Below are positions 11,030-23,635 of a stretch of 64,000 nt of DNA, in pieces; positions within the stretch are counted from its first letter, which is position 1, and the number at the start of each line of letters is the position of its first letter. Position numbers and translations under genes: made by a program. The notes under the pieces were generated by a model. That model saw nothing but the letters and a program-made list of their open reading frames with translations. It was not told where the DNA came from and did not search any database. Origin of the DNA: Vespa crabro (lineage: Eukaryota > Arthropoda > Insecta > Hymenoptera > Vespidae); NCBI RefSeq assembly GCF_910589235.1, contig NC_060956.1, positions 2,336,001-2,400,000 on the forward strand. Direction: 5' to 3'.

Positions 11030-13391
11030 ATGAATTCGGGTTATTTCAATTTGCCTCTTAATATGGACAGAGTATGTAGAATCTGTCTAACAGAAAGTAA
11101 CAATTTATCACCTATTTTCTGTACCGATCAAGAGGTAGATGATTTCTCAGATCTTCCACAAAAAATTCAAGTATGTGGTTCAATTGATATTCACGAGCAA
11201 GATGGATTACCATCTTTAATCTGCGATGTTTGTGTTTATAAAGCAAGTGTTGCTCATGAGTTTAGACAACAATGTCAACATTCCAATGCTAGACTACGAA
11301 TGTATTATAATAAACCTGAAAAATGCAATGTCATGGTAAACAAAATATATGATGTAATTTTTATTTATATTTTACATTTAATTTCAAAAAAAAAAATATT
11401 TTATATTTTTACAGGATTCGTGTACGCAAACAGATATTTCTTCATGCATTGAACTACCAAAAAAGACAACAAATGAGCAAGACAATTCTTTTATAAAAGA
11501 AGAAATGCAAATAGTATCAAATTCTCAAGACTTCAATAATACTAATAATACTTACACTTCAAATACACCTAGTCTTACTACTACCGAAATAGACATACAA
11601 GATGAAAAAATCTTCATGTGTTCTATCGGATTTGAAGGTCCCAAAGAGATCGGTAAAGAACAATGTTCTACTACGGAAAGCAATATTAATCAAAATTCAT
11701 CCATTGAATCTGCTTCGCAAGTAGATACATGCGATATTTATGAAACAATGGATGTAGATGATAAACCTCAAGAGGAGCAGAATATTACTAAAGAATCAGA
11801 AAAAAATTCTAAAGAACAAGAAGAAGAACAATTTTCAAATGAACGTGTGTCCGATGATGCGGCAATTGAAAAGGATGTTGCACCTCCACAGAAACGTACG
11901 TCAACGAGGAAAACAAAATCAATGCCTAACAAATCTTACAGCGAAGATGAAGCAGATGATAATTATTATGATCCAAGTAGCGACAGTCAAGATTCAGAAG
12001 AATTGAAGTTCAAGTGTAAAATTTGTTTAAAGCGTTATGCAACACAGAAAGGCTTAAAAAAACATTCTCTTGTCCATGAGAAAAAGCACAAATGTAATAT
12101 TTGTTTAAAATTGTTTTATAAACAAGAAAATATGGAAAAACATAAAAAGATACATGCATCTAAACCTCATGCTTGCCAATTATGTCATGCCTGTTTCTCT
12201 AAGTCTCAAAGTCTTGTACGGCATTTGAAGTCTCATACAGAGAAAGTAAATGATATGATTAAACAGATAAATACTGACGAACGAAAAGATGATGGAGATT
12301 CAAAAAAAGAACCAAAGTGTGAAGATGATACTGAGGATGAAAGTGGTACAGTAAACGAACCAGATGAATTTGAAAATGCTCCTGAATTATATAAATGTGA
12401 AATCTGTAATCAGTATTGTTCTTCCTTAAAAAATTTAAAAAGACATGCTCTTGTACATGGGGATAAAAAATATTCTTGCACAGTATGTAAAAAGTGGTTT
12501 TTCAGACCAGACACATTGAAAAAACATGCTGAAAAGCATGGCCATGGATTATTAGATAATTTAGTAGATGATAACAAATTATTTGATTCAGATGACGATG
12601 CTTTTCCAAATGATACAACAAATACTTTACCAGAGAATGAAACTGTTAAAAAAGAAGATAGTGAAGAAGATGGATCTGGTGAATACAAGTGCCAACATTG
12701 CGATAAAATTATGGCTACTAAGAAAGGCCTTAGGCGTCATGTGTCCATGCATAAGCCTAAAGCTGAACCAGTAACTTGTGAAATATGTAGAAAAGTTTGT
12801 GCTAGTCAAGCTCGCCTTGTTCTTCATCAAAGGACACATAAACCCAAGGAAAAAGTGCCACGAGAATATCTATGTCATATTTGTAGCAAGGTATACCCAA
12901 GTAATTCATCGCTTACATACCATATGAGAACTCATACAGGAGTGAAACCACATGTATGCAAAACATGTAATAGTGGATTTACAACAACTACTAGTTTGGC
13001 AAATCATATTCGTATTCATACAGGGGACAAACCTTTTGTATGTCATGTTTGTAGTGCAGCATTTGCTGTGAGTTCAGCATTTAGGAGACATTTGACACGA
13101 CATACGGGTGAAGCAAATTATCTCTGCAAAACGTGTGGCAAAGCTTTTAAGCGTCTTAGTACTCTGAAAGAACATACTTATACACATTCTGGTGAAAAAC
13201 CTTATGTTTGTAAAACATGTGGCGCTGCATATAGTCATAGTGGCAGTTTATTTGCACATCAAAAACGATGTCGTGTCCAATATGGTGAAATGGTTGTAGA
13301 TGAACATCATCATGCTGTTGCACATCATATTCATGTAAATAATGTGCAATCTGCAGTGAGATCACTTACTGTGATAGGACAGATGTTCTAA
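11030..13391 (+). CDS. ZAD-type C2H2 zinc-finger transcription factor
   Basis: Probable nuclear DNA-binding factor. Exons 11030-11335 and 11415-13391 give about 760 aa. Residues about 12-92 are a ZAD (zinc-finger-associated) domain with a CRIC pair and a later CDVC pair, an insect-expanded dimerisation module. An acidic Ser/Glu-rich linker follows. Twelve C2H2 fingers lie between residues about 300 and 721: three, then two after an acidic spacer, then seven after a second spacer. Several are joined by the classic TGEKP-like linker, and the last is C2HC (HQKRC). The tail is His-rich. ATG at 11030 was chosen; in-frame ATGs at 10976 and 11063 are alternatives, and an acceptor-like site at about 10988 argues against 10976. 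The target is unknown. Confidence 0.9.
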
Positions 13392-15017
13392 AGAGTAAAA
13401 TCGGTGCTCTGAAATACACTTATTTTACCTAAATATTTATGCGAGAATAAATTTGTGGCTCTATATATAAGTGTTCCCACAATGGGAATAACACTACTAT
13501 TATTCTTTTCATGAAAAAATATTGTTTTATCGTGAATACTCTTTACTGTAAATATTTAGCCAACTCTTTTTTTTTCTTTTTTTTTTTTATAATAAAAACA
13601 TTTGTTTAAATATTTGCATCATGTATTAAAGATGCTGGGACTAGTGCTTCGTTATAGAAAGTACATAATCTAATATGTTTGATCAATATTAATATTATAC
13701 AAATTTATTTCTGTATATTTGTATAATATAAATTATACATATATTCTTAAAAAGAAATTGTCCATATAAACTTGACAAAGTCAAGTTAATCCATAAATTC
13801 ACAAAGCACTAATTTGATCTATTGCAAGAAAAACAGCATGGCAGGGAACATTCTATCTATTTTCAACATAAATTAATAACATTATTTTAATTTCTGCAAA
13901 TACACATGTTAGGGAAGAGACTGATATTATTATTCATCTATACTTTAAATGCCTAAAAACTTGTAAATATTTGAAATATTTAGAATTATCATTTTGTGTG
14001 TAATATGATTTTCATATAGAATATAAATATTCCTTTAATTCTAGCCCTCTATATCGGTTCAGTATTAAAAAAAAGTAAACAGATCTATATACAAAAATTT
14101 TAAATAATATTTTTAAACCTACGAAAAAGAAAACAAATTTAGTAAAGCAAAATGTTTTATACGATATACAGAAAAACCATAATCTTTGTTAAATATTATA
14201 ATTTTCATTGAATGAACCTTATTTATAACAAAATAGAACTTTTAATTGCTTTTTATAAATACAATTTCATTAAAAATAATTCAGCAAAAAATAATGTTAA
14301 AAACTGAAATAGAAAGATGAGTTTTGGATTTTCTATACAAACAAAAAATTTTATAATGCATACGATGTTTCACAATTGTGCATTAGATACATAACACTCA
14401 TAATTCAAAAATAATTCATTTCTTTGTAATTAATTGTAAAGTAAATATCTTCATTCGCAAATTTATAAAACTTATAATTAATAATTATATAATATATATA
14501 TATATATGAAATATATATATATATATTTCAAATGAATTCTTTCTACTAATAATTAAAAAAAAATTGTGTAAATAAAATTGTGTAATGATGATGGCAAAAT
14601 AGGCTGTTTGAAAAAAAAAAAAATACAAAGTATATTTAATTTCTCTTTATCTTTTATTAATATTCTAATTTGTTAATGATTTATAAGAGAGTAGAACATA
14701 TTCATTTTAAAATATATAGTATTGTTTTTCTATAAAAAAATACTTTAAAAAAGATTAGACTTAACGAAATAAATTTATCTGTTAAAAAGACAGATACATA
14801 TAATTGTGATTGTTAGGTTCAAAAGTATATACAATGTATATTATTTGAAAGAAAATATTTGATACTACAAATAAAAAAACAGATACACTTTTTTCACGAA
14901 AGTGTTGAAATATTATTTATTTATGTCTTTGAAAATATTCAATACGTGATATTATTTCATAAGAGTTTTATTTTAAGTTTAAAAAATTAGACATATATCA
15001 TTAATATTTTATCAGAT
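13392..15017. other. Convergent 3' intergenic region
   Basis: AT-rich non-coding DNA between the stop codons of the zinc-finger gene (plus) and the SANT/Myb-like gene (minus). It should hold the 3' untranslated regions of both. No open frame of interest is seen. Confidence 0.6.
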
Positions 15018-16027
15018 TCATTTTTTCATCTTCGAATTTTTGCTTCTTTTTAACAATCGGTAACGTCGCCAAACAGACGCTCTACTTCTATTTAAAACCT
15101 TTGCTAAATCAACAAACTTCCGTTTTTCATCGAGGAATGGATTGTGATCGATATGATTTAATATCATAATATCCTCTTCTTGTGTATATCTGTAGAGAAA
15201 TATTTTTTTCTATATAATTTATTTTACATTAGCAAATCAATACTGGGTATATTGGTGATTTTGATATAAAAAAAAAAAAAAAAAAAAGGAAAGAAAAAAA
15301 TATACATTACCTTCTATTTAAATGTGAGCTATATAAAATTTTAAATCTATGGTATACGCTATACAATGTGCGATTTGGTAAACTATTTGCTAAAAACTGT
15401 ACAAATTTTTTTGTTTCTTTCTTCTTACAAGTATACTTCTTTCCATCACCATCTGTCAGACTTAAAAATGCTCTATATTTACGTTTACTCCAATTGTGTA
15501 ACTGTTATATCGTAAAAATTGTATGATAAATTAATACAAATTCATACAAATTTTTGCATGCGATTTGTAATGATGTATTTGATTAACATTTTCATATCCT
15601 TTCTTACCTTACAAAATTTTTTCCAATTATGAACAATTTTGTCATCCTCATCTGGCGAAAATGAACCTTTTTTTAACGGTGCTAATGCCATAAACTGTTC
15701 CAATTCTTCACGTGAAGGTACATGAGTTCCTGAACGTATTTCGACCTTATGTTGCGGTGGAACTTCATGTATTAATTTTACTTTTAAATTACGTAATTGC
15801 TAAATAGAAACATTAATACGAACAAATTTAGGATATTAATGACACATTTTTATAAAATAAATCAATTGTGTAAAAAGAAAGAAATTTATTACATTTAAAT
15901 CCTCCTGAGAAAATGCTTCCTTTTCTCTTATTTTACGTGCTAGTAATGTGATATCATTACAATTCTCTGCTTGATTACATTCATAATCTACAATTTCTAC
16001 CTTTGTATTAATATTATCACTGGACAT
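15018..16027 (-). CDS. SANT/Myb-like DNA-binding protein, function unknown
   Basis: Four exons on the minus strand (15893-16027, 15608-15799, 15311-15501, 15018-15189) give 229 aa with all phases consistent. The N-terminus is acidic. Residues about 93-135 contain an FSPDEDDKIVHNWKKFC block resembling the first helix of a SANT/Myb repeat. Residues about 140-173 have LPNRTLYSVYHRFK. Residues about 174-217 form a second Myb-like repeat starting YTQEEDIMI, with the aromatic spacing and the WRRYRLLKR recognition-type helix. The C-terminus is basic (KNSKMKK), consistent with nuclear localisation. This general layout recalls TTF1-like and telomere-type Myb proteins, but I cannot name an orthologue. 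The frame stays open upstream of ATG 16027 to an acceptor-like site, so a longer N-terminus is possible. Confidence 0.8.
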
Positions 16028-16925
16028 GTTTCCAAATTCTTCAATATCATGTGTTTGTCTGTAGAGTACAATTTAAAAAACAAAAAAAAAAAAACGATCA
16101 TTATTTTCTGATAAAAACGTAGCATTACAAATTAATATTTTTATATGACTGTAATGATACGAAAATAATTGTCAAATACCTCGTTTTTCAAAGATATATA
16201 TTTTAATTTTTGATTTTTAAATTAAAAGATTTCTAAACATAACCTAATAACAAATAATTAATTTTACACGATAACCAATGAACTTGAAAATGATCGTTTT
16301 ATAAATAAATTTCACGAAATATTTCAATTTTCTAAAATTTTTTTTTCCTACATATTTACTATATTATAATAATATTAATATATTTATATCAACTTTTTTT
16401 TTTACAGCGTGACTAGAAAAATTCGATATCTTACTGAAGCGCATCTTTTTCACTACACTAGCATTCACTCTACTGATATACATGTGATCGTACATCAGTG
16501 CAATATAAAGTGCATCACATAACCATACATAACGCGATATTCACAATAAGTGTGTTTATCTTTTAACAATTTCAATTTAAATAGATAAAAACAAAAAAAA
16601 AAAAACAATACTCTATTCGCGAGTAATTTTTATAAATGTAATAGTACGCTATATACGATGTTTATCAAATGTAAAGAACAAGAATAATTTATAATATTCG
16701 TATATATTTATGTGTCATACATACAATAAAAATTATACTTATAATACATAAATTAAAAGATCAAAATTTTGTTCGAATATATTTATACTTTGGATAACTT
16801 TTACGAATTATGGAATAATATTGCCATAAGAAATTGTATAATTTCGTTTTATGTAAATAGAATTAACACAATTGAATATCATTGATATCAAAATTTATCC
16901 CAGAATTAATGAAAAACAATACGGA
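16028..16925. promoter_or_regulatory. Divergent promoter region, SANT/Myb gene and BORCS7
   Basis: About 0.9 kb separates two divergent start codons, and no coding sequence lies between them. It should contain both promoters and short untranslated exons; an acceptor-like ctctacag occurs just upstream of the minus-strand ATG. No core motif is distinct enough to fix a start site. Confidence 0.45.
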
Positions 16926-17338
16926 ATGGCTTCAGCATCGAGTACAAGTGCACGCAGTTTATTTGTTGATTCAAAAATGCGATTAGCAGATAGAGTTCAA
17001 GTTAATGTCAATAATATTGCGTCGCTTGCAAGACAGATTCAAAGGGGTTCAAAAAGCAGTGAAGTAATGTTATCATTAATATTTTTTTTGAAAAATAAAT
17101 TTTTCATAATTAAGAGATTATATTTAACATGATTCTTTGTTTTTTCTTTTCTTTTCAGATTCTAATGCATGCTGCAAAAAGTTTTGCGCAACAAGAACAT
17201 GGATTAGAGATGGCAGAAACAAACTTGAAAAAACTTGCACTTATTGTAACCCATTTGGAATATCAAATGGAGTCAATAGATAGAAGTTCTGTGTTACTGG
17301 AAGAAGTTACCGAACAAGTTCGAGCAATGCAACGTTAA
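16926..17338 (+). CDS. BORCS7: BLOC-1-related complex (BORC) subunit 7
   Basis: A small subunit of BORC, the lysosome-surface complex that recruits Arl8 and kinesin to move lysosomes outward. Exons 16926-17063 and 17159-17338 join in phase 0 and give 105 aa, matching the usual length of about 106. The family pattern is clear: KMRLADRVQVNVNNIASLARQ, then the RGSKSSE block, a HAAKSFAQQE segment and a C-terminal coiled coil. ATG 16926 (MASASS) is the first ATG in this frame. The stop lies 305 bp from the stop of the convergent otubain gene. Confidence 0.88.
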
Positions 17339-17643
17339 AAATTTGTCACATTGATAATTTTTAATTTAATAATACTGTAACATTTCTTTAATAATTTATT
17401 TTTTAACATTTTAATGTCAAAGTATTTATATGTTTATTTAAAATAATTTATAAACCGACACATTTATAATTCGCCATTGAATGTTAATAATTATTAAATT
17501 AATATAAAACAAATGAAATTATAAAAATACTTCACAGTAAAAATAGTTTCATATTTTTATTCTTTTAAATGGATTGAAAAAAATCATTAAACAAAGTATA
17601 TTTCTTAAGAACAACTTAAAAGATGACTTTAGACTTAATTTTA
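17339..17643. other. Short convergent 3' region between BORCS7 and otubain
   Basis: This 305-bp AT-rich spacer must hold both 3' untranslated ends, so the two transcripts probably lie very close or overlap. No other feature is seen. Confidence 0.6.
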
Positions 17644-18858
17644 TCAAGGGTAAAGTATATCATAATGACCAGGACGATAAAGTAAGTGAACTGCTGGCGT
17701 AGCGCCTTCAGGAAAGTCATGTGCAGTTACTTCTGTTCCAGCACCACGATCCATGTAACGAACTCGAACACCAGTACCTAAAGCAGTGCTCATTGCTATA
17801 ATATGAATATGGTCAGATTCTTTATACATTGGTTCTACTTCCTGTAACATAAATATTAGAGAAACAAAAGGATTAAATATCTTTCTGTATAATAAAATTA
17901 ATGATAATTAACGATAATGTTAACCTGATGACAAAATTCTGTTATGGTTCGTTCTCCTTCTATAAAATGTTGATAAAAATCTCCCTCTCTTTGTAACTGA
18001 CCAGATGTAATTAATCTAAGGTATACAACAACATAATCAGAATAACCTTGCTCATTGAAAAGCTTATGTAGTTCAATATAACTAGACTCTGTGTCTCCAC
18101 CTACTTTGTCGATTACTTCCATAAACTATAATCAAAATAAAATATATTATTATTTTGTAAATAAACAGGTTAGAAATGAATTATCTCAGATACAATTCAT
18201 TTTCTGATATTAAATATTAATTGTACCGTGTCATGGAAATCTTCAACAGTAAATTGGGGAAAACCTAATGCCACAAGATTCTCTTTGCTTTTTAAAGCAA
18301 GTTCTCTGAACTTATTGTATTCATTTTTATCCCCAATTAGTTTTTCAAGATAAGCATAACTAAAGGCTCTAAAAAAACAATTGCCATCAGGCCTTGTTCT
18401 TCTAATATAAGAATATTTTTGTCCCAAAGCTTTTGCTTTTGACAAATATACTTCATCTTCTGTATATTCCTGTTCTAAACTCTTCAATGGTTCTTTTTCA
18501 CCGACTAAAGCTATAGATTCAGATATCTGAAATATAATAAAATTATAGCCAGAAATATGTATATTTATATCAAAATGTCATGAGATATAAAATATTAAAC
18601 GATCAATTTTTACAATTTAATTTGTAAACTTTTCATTAATAACTCTTTAAACTTTTCATAGGATTTATTTTTATGCTTGAAGAAGAATATTAACCTCCTT
18701 TTCTATACGTCTTTGTTGTTGAAGAATTAACTCATCCTGGTTGACATCTGTAATAAAACACAAACATGATGTATTAATGATATAATTTTTTAAATAAAAA
18801 ATAACATATAAATACCTGCGTTTTCTACTGGCTGATCTTTTAATGACTTATCTTCCAT
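17644..18858 (-). CDS. OTUB1: Otubain, OTUB1-type ubiquitin thioesterase
   Basis: Cytosolic OTU-family deubiquitinase; this family prefers Lys48 chains and can also inhibit E2 enzymes. Minus-strand exons 18816-18858, 18695-18747, 18227-18526, 17925-18125 and 17644-17841 give 264 aa, close to the 271 of human OTUB1. The catalytic block RRTRPDGNCFFRAFSYAYL carries Asp79 and nucleophile Cys82. The third catalytic residue is His258 in the C-terminal RPGHYDILYP. The N-terminal arm (residues 1-50) is Glu/Gln/Lys-rich, as in the E2-contacting arm of OTUB1. One donor (exon 2) is GTTAAT, a weak but in-phase site. The whole catalytic set is intact, so the enzyme should be active. Confidence 0.95.
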
Positions 18859-19484
18859 ATCTCATGAGTTCTTCATAAATTTCAGAACAATTGTCAAATT
18901 ATCAATCGTAAACAAAAGCCAAATGTCCATGTGGAAATTGAAATATTTTCCGTTGAGAATTTAGCGGCTTTAGATTGGTAGATTCGAATCGTGAAACGGA
19001 AATCTAGGTAATTTAACCATGAAAATGTGTGCTTAGTAGTATAAGAAAATAAAATTTTAGTTACATTCTTGTTACCGATAGCGCTTATGTAGCTTCTCGT
19101 AGTGGCAACACTTTAAACTAAATTTATATTTAATCAAATTCATATTTAAATCGCTTAGCACGAATATTCTATATTTTATTACTTTTACAATTATCCTTTA
19201 TTTTATTATTACATTTGGTAGCAAATTTATTTTACGTGATCTTGACATAAACTTAGAATGTTATATATTAAATCTAGAATATATACATATTAATATGTAT
19301 TTGTGTGTTTGTTTGTGTGTGTATGTATGTATGTATATATAGATATTAAATATATATTAAATTATTAAACTGTCTTATATATAAAATCAATAAAAAGATA
19401 TATAAATCAACATGTAATAAATTTAAATTTTTGACTAGATAACTTTGTAAGTATTTGGAATGTTACTGCACAGTTTCAATTAAA
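18859..19484. other. Spacer between otubain start and ADAM17-like stop
   Basis: Both neighbours are on the minus strand, so this 626-bp stretch should hold the ADAM17-like 3' untranslated region (left part) and the otubain promoter (right part). It contains short TGTG/TATG runs at 19305-19340. No gene is seen. Confidence 0.5.
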
Positions 19485-22400
19485 TTAAGATTGTTGATTA
19501 GAATGTGATAGCCTTGCTCTTTGAGTGCCTACAAAAATTCCTTGTCTATGTTCGTCTGGATGAATGAGATCATCGGTATGTTTCCAACGCCATTTCTTTT
19601 CACTTTCTTTTACACGTTTGTTATCAATATAGCTTATAACGCAACTCGTTGGAACCCATATAATAGCAGTGATTATTATCACAGCTCCTACTATGTTATC
19701 CTTTAAAAATCTCATAACTTTATTTATATTTATGTCCTCAATAATATCCCAAAAACGTTCCACGACATCTTGTACTGTTTTCTCGCATATTCCCTAAATA
19801 CAATGTAGATAATAAATATATCAAATAAAAAATCGAAAATATTTGCGAATAATTTTATCATCAAAAATTTTGTGATATATAAAGTATTACCTTATTACAA
19901 AAACCTTGAATACAAGGTGTACCATCAGGTAAAATATCTTGCGGATCTATAGGGAAACATGTCTCATTTAAACTCATTCTACAGCATCTTTTACATGCAT
20001 CACCAACTGTAATATTAATGTATTATTATATTCATTTTTTGTATAATGTAATATAATTGATAAAAATTGATCACGATATAATATAAAAATTTACTTGTAT
20101 CACACATGCAACTTTGCAAACCCTGAGTCTCACAATATGGCACACATTTGCCAAGACGGCATTGTCCACGTTCTAAACAACCAGTACCATCTTTCATTGG
20201 CGGAGATCTAGGACATTCGCTTGATGCTCCGGTACAACGTGATTCTTGTTCGCAAGTTGCATATTGCGCGTCTCTACATTTTACTCCTACAGGCATATAT
20301 GCACAACCTTGGCAACAGGGTGAATTTTTATCACTGCAATATACGTTAACGTATGCATTAATGCATAAAAATAAAATTAACGAGTTATATTATGATAACA
20401 ATATTACCTGCATACTGCTCCTTGACTTCGTCGTAATTTACAATTTTTGTCACAGCAAGGATCATTATCTTCTGTTCCTAAAAGTCCTGCGTCACATTCC
20501 TCGTCTCCTTCTACTCTTAAATTACCACAGAATGATTCTTCAGGCTCTGAGAAACAACGACCTGATTTAGCCTGTAATACTTTCCTAATGGATCTCAAAC
20601 TGCATGGTGAAAAACGCTGTGCATTTAAAGGAGCTCATATAAATATAGAAAAAATAAAAAAAAAAATTGCATTGCGTATTTATGCATATTTTAACTTATC
20701 TGACCTTGTTATTGACATCATAACCACTGACACTATATGTATACATTAAATACGATCCACCTTGACTTGCACTTGGACTACATTCCTGAATATAAACGAA
20801 TCGAATTATATTATTAAATTATATAAATTATATTTTTGAAATTATATTAATAAAAGAAAATGGTATTACAGTTATATCAGGATCATGTTCAGAGCCCCAA
20901 TTATGACCAAATTCATGTGCTGTGACTAAATCCGCTTCCCTTGTTATAACTCTCTGTCCATAATGATTTCTACTAGAACTCAGTCCCGAATTTAAATATA
21001 GAGTATAACCATTTTTAAAATATTCTAAAAAATACAAAATCTCTATTAAAAAGGTCTACGAGTAAAATGATAAATTTTATTTTAATAATAAATATAATAG
21101 TTGAAATTGTACCTGGTGTACAAATACCACCTACAGAATTTCTACGTGGTGATCCTACATAAGCTAATCCTAAAATTCCACCTTCGAATTTCAAATCGGT
21201 GAATAAGTGGGCTAAACAAAAATCTTTATGACTGTATTCTCGACTGAAAACCTGCACATTAAATATTTAATATATATTTAAAAATGTTCTTTTTTTTTTT
21301 TTTTTTTTTCAAATGATTTCTCTACATTCGTACCTCAAGTAATGTTCGAACATCCCATTTTTCTCTAACCATATTATAATGTGTCTCTCCACCTCTCACA
21401 CGTGTTGGTTCGCTATGAACAACAATCTTCTTTATAACAAAGCCCATTCCTTTAAATCCATCTTGTTCTTGACGTTCTTGCCATAATGTATCATTATAAA
21501 TTTTATGTACCCTATCTATTAAGCTTATCTGTTTTAAATTAAATTTATAAGAAAAATAATATTTTGAAATAATATCGATATTAATATTTAATCATTTGTA
21601 ATAGACATACCAAATAATTAATTGTAGTTTTTGTGCTACTAGCACCCATTTCTTGATAAAAACGATAATCAGCTACTAATAACAAAGGACATCTTGTTTT
21701 GGTTGGAGTATACTCATAAGTTTCCGTTTGTCTTTTTACTCTATTGTATTCATTTTCTTTAAAATCATGATTTTCTATAAATTCTTCGTCATCTTTCACT
21801 GGAACTTCTTCAAAATAAAATATTTCACTTCATCTTTTTTTCTTTTTTTTTTTTTTTTTGTCAGTTGTACACTTTGTATCTTCTAATGTTTCAAGATAAC
21901 ATACCCATGTCTTCTTTAACATATCCACATGTTTTAGGAGTACCATGAGTATGTCCCACCCCATTTTGATAATGTTCCCAGCTTAGTTTTACATCAGAAG
22001 ATTTATAAACAATCATTGTTTCATTTCCCAAATGAGGAAGGTGTCTCCATGATGGCTAAAATATTTATATTTAGATAATCATTTGAAAATATTAGAAAAT
22101 TTATATATAATATTTATATCTTACTTCAATGTGAAATGTGTCATCAGAAATAGTAATACTAGCTGTTACAATTCCTTCATCAATATGTACTTGGGCATGA
22201 GAATTAATTTCTCCAAACACTCGACCATGATAGAAACTTTCATGATCTATAATATACATTATAATTATTAAGTATATAATAATAAATATATATTTTTTCA
22301 AACACATTGTATATAATCTATATTGCATACCTAAGTGAATCGTTTTCTCCTTTCCATCCCCATTAACTTCATAAGCCTTAAAATTGGAATGTATTACTTC

Positions 22401-22875
22401 TCTTCTTGGTGTCAAAATTAAACGAAAATAACTATAACAATAAATAATGATACGTATTATATAAAATTACAAATATACTAAGAACAAATATAACTGTTAT
22501 ACAATTATAATAAACTTTACCGTCCATGAGAATAAAATTCTAATTCGCTTATTTTATTATATGGATGATAACTATGTTGAGCGCCTCGTTTTACAATTCT
22601 ATGTTGAAAGTTTGACGAGTGTACAGTTTCATAATATTTTAAATTTCTATGAAGTGCATCTACAAAAAAATTACAATCAAATAAGAAAAAAAATGTAACA
22701 ATGTAAAAGGAAATGTAATAATAGATAATAAATTATTTCTTTTTTTTTTCTCTCTATTTAATCGTAATAATCAATAATATCAATTATTTAAAATTTGTTA
22801 TGAGAGAAGAAACTTACAAATATTTTGGCAGAAGAAAAAACAATAAACAATTAATAATTTATGAAAATATTCCAT
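19485..22875 (-). CDS. ADAM17: ADAM17/TACE-like membrane metalloprotease
   Basis: Ectodomain sheddase of the ADAM family. Fourteen minus-strand exons: 22818-22875, 22521-22659, 22331-22431, 22125-22246, 21905-22055, 21611-21807, 21334-21528, 21113-21251, 20870-21024, 20705-20785, 20408-20616, 20095-20333, 19891-20006 and 19485-19793. They give 2211 nt, or 736 aa. Residues 1-20 are a signal peptide. The prodomain carries the cysteine switch PKTCGY (Cys183) and a furin site RVKR at 213-216. The zinc motif [11 protein letters not shown] is at 404-414. The disintegrin (GDEECD) and Cys-rich membrane-proximal regions follow, then a CANDIS-like segment ([14 protein letters not shown]), a transmembrane helix at about 667-690 and a basic tail of about 46 aa. 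The tail is far shorter than in vertebrate ADAM17. All catalytic residues are present. Confidence 0.95.
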
Positions 22876-23635
22876 GTTTGAAGTAAAATAATTTTTGACA
22901 GGTTAAGTACATAAATTATATGTACATCATACATTCATTTTTTCTATGTATATATATATATATAGAAAAAACATTTTTACGTTAAAATTATGCCTTAATA
23001 CTATAGATATTAGATGATACATTTAACAACATTTTTACACGATATAAAACACTGATTTCTATTCTTGTACACATTATATATGTTTACAAAATTATCTGAT
23101 CATACTCTTTTTTGTAATTCATTAAGCGTTAAAAAAAGAATAAAAACATTACATAGAAAAAAATTTCTATGTAATGTTTGTTGTGTATTTAAAAAAAAAA
23201 ATACCGCATAAATTGGATACATTAATTTTATTTTTTTGTTTTATTTTGTGATAAGGTTGGTACCGTGAAATTTCGATTTATAATCGAAACTAACTAACTA
23301 CTAAATAACACGTTTCGATTATTTGGCGATTAAGATTCGAGATTCTGTTTATATGAAACTATTATTTATTAAAACTGTTATACGCGATCTGAAATAATTG
23401 GTTTTGGAAGTTTTCATGTTTTTATTATCTTTAATATTATAGGAAAGCGATTTATATAATCATGATACAATTTATGAAAATTCCCTAGTAAATCCAATTA
23501 GAATAATTCAATGATATATTTTAGATTTATTATAGAACCGAATATATATATATATATAGTTAATGTATATTTATCTAACAAAGTAAAGATTTAAAAATAT
23601 TTTGTAGTTATTGTAATTTTATTAAGATTTTTATA
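22876..23635. promoter_or_regulatory. Divergent promoter region, ADAM17-like gene and OVCA2
   Basis: This 760-bp non-coding spacer lies between divergent start codons. It contains a strong 16-base-arm hairpin (23144-23179) and, at 23264-23325, three TTTCGATT-like blocks, two of them facing each other. No established core element can be assigned. Confidence 0.45.
23144..23179. repeat. Hairpin-forming inverted repeat in the divergent promoter
   Basis: AAACATTACATAGAAA and its exact reverse complement are separated by four A residues. It could be a regulatory palindrome or a transposon remnant. Confidence 0.75.

Noticed and set aside
12410..12839. Minus-strand frames in the zinc-finger gene
   Set aside because: Antisense of the acidic linker and fingers. 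The plus-strand C2H2 pattern is unambiguous.
18970..19010. tRNA T-arm-like GATTCGAATC
   Set aside because: No matching acceptor stem, D-arm or anticodon arm could be placed around it.
20148..20570. 140-residue plus-strand open frame
   Set aside because: Antisense to two ADAM17-like disintegrin/Cys-rich exons, and it crosses their intron.
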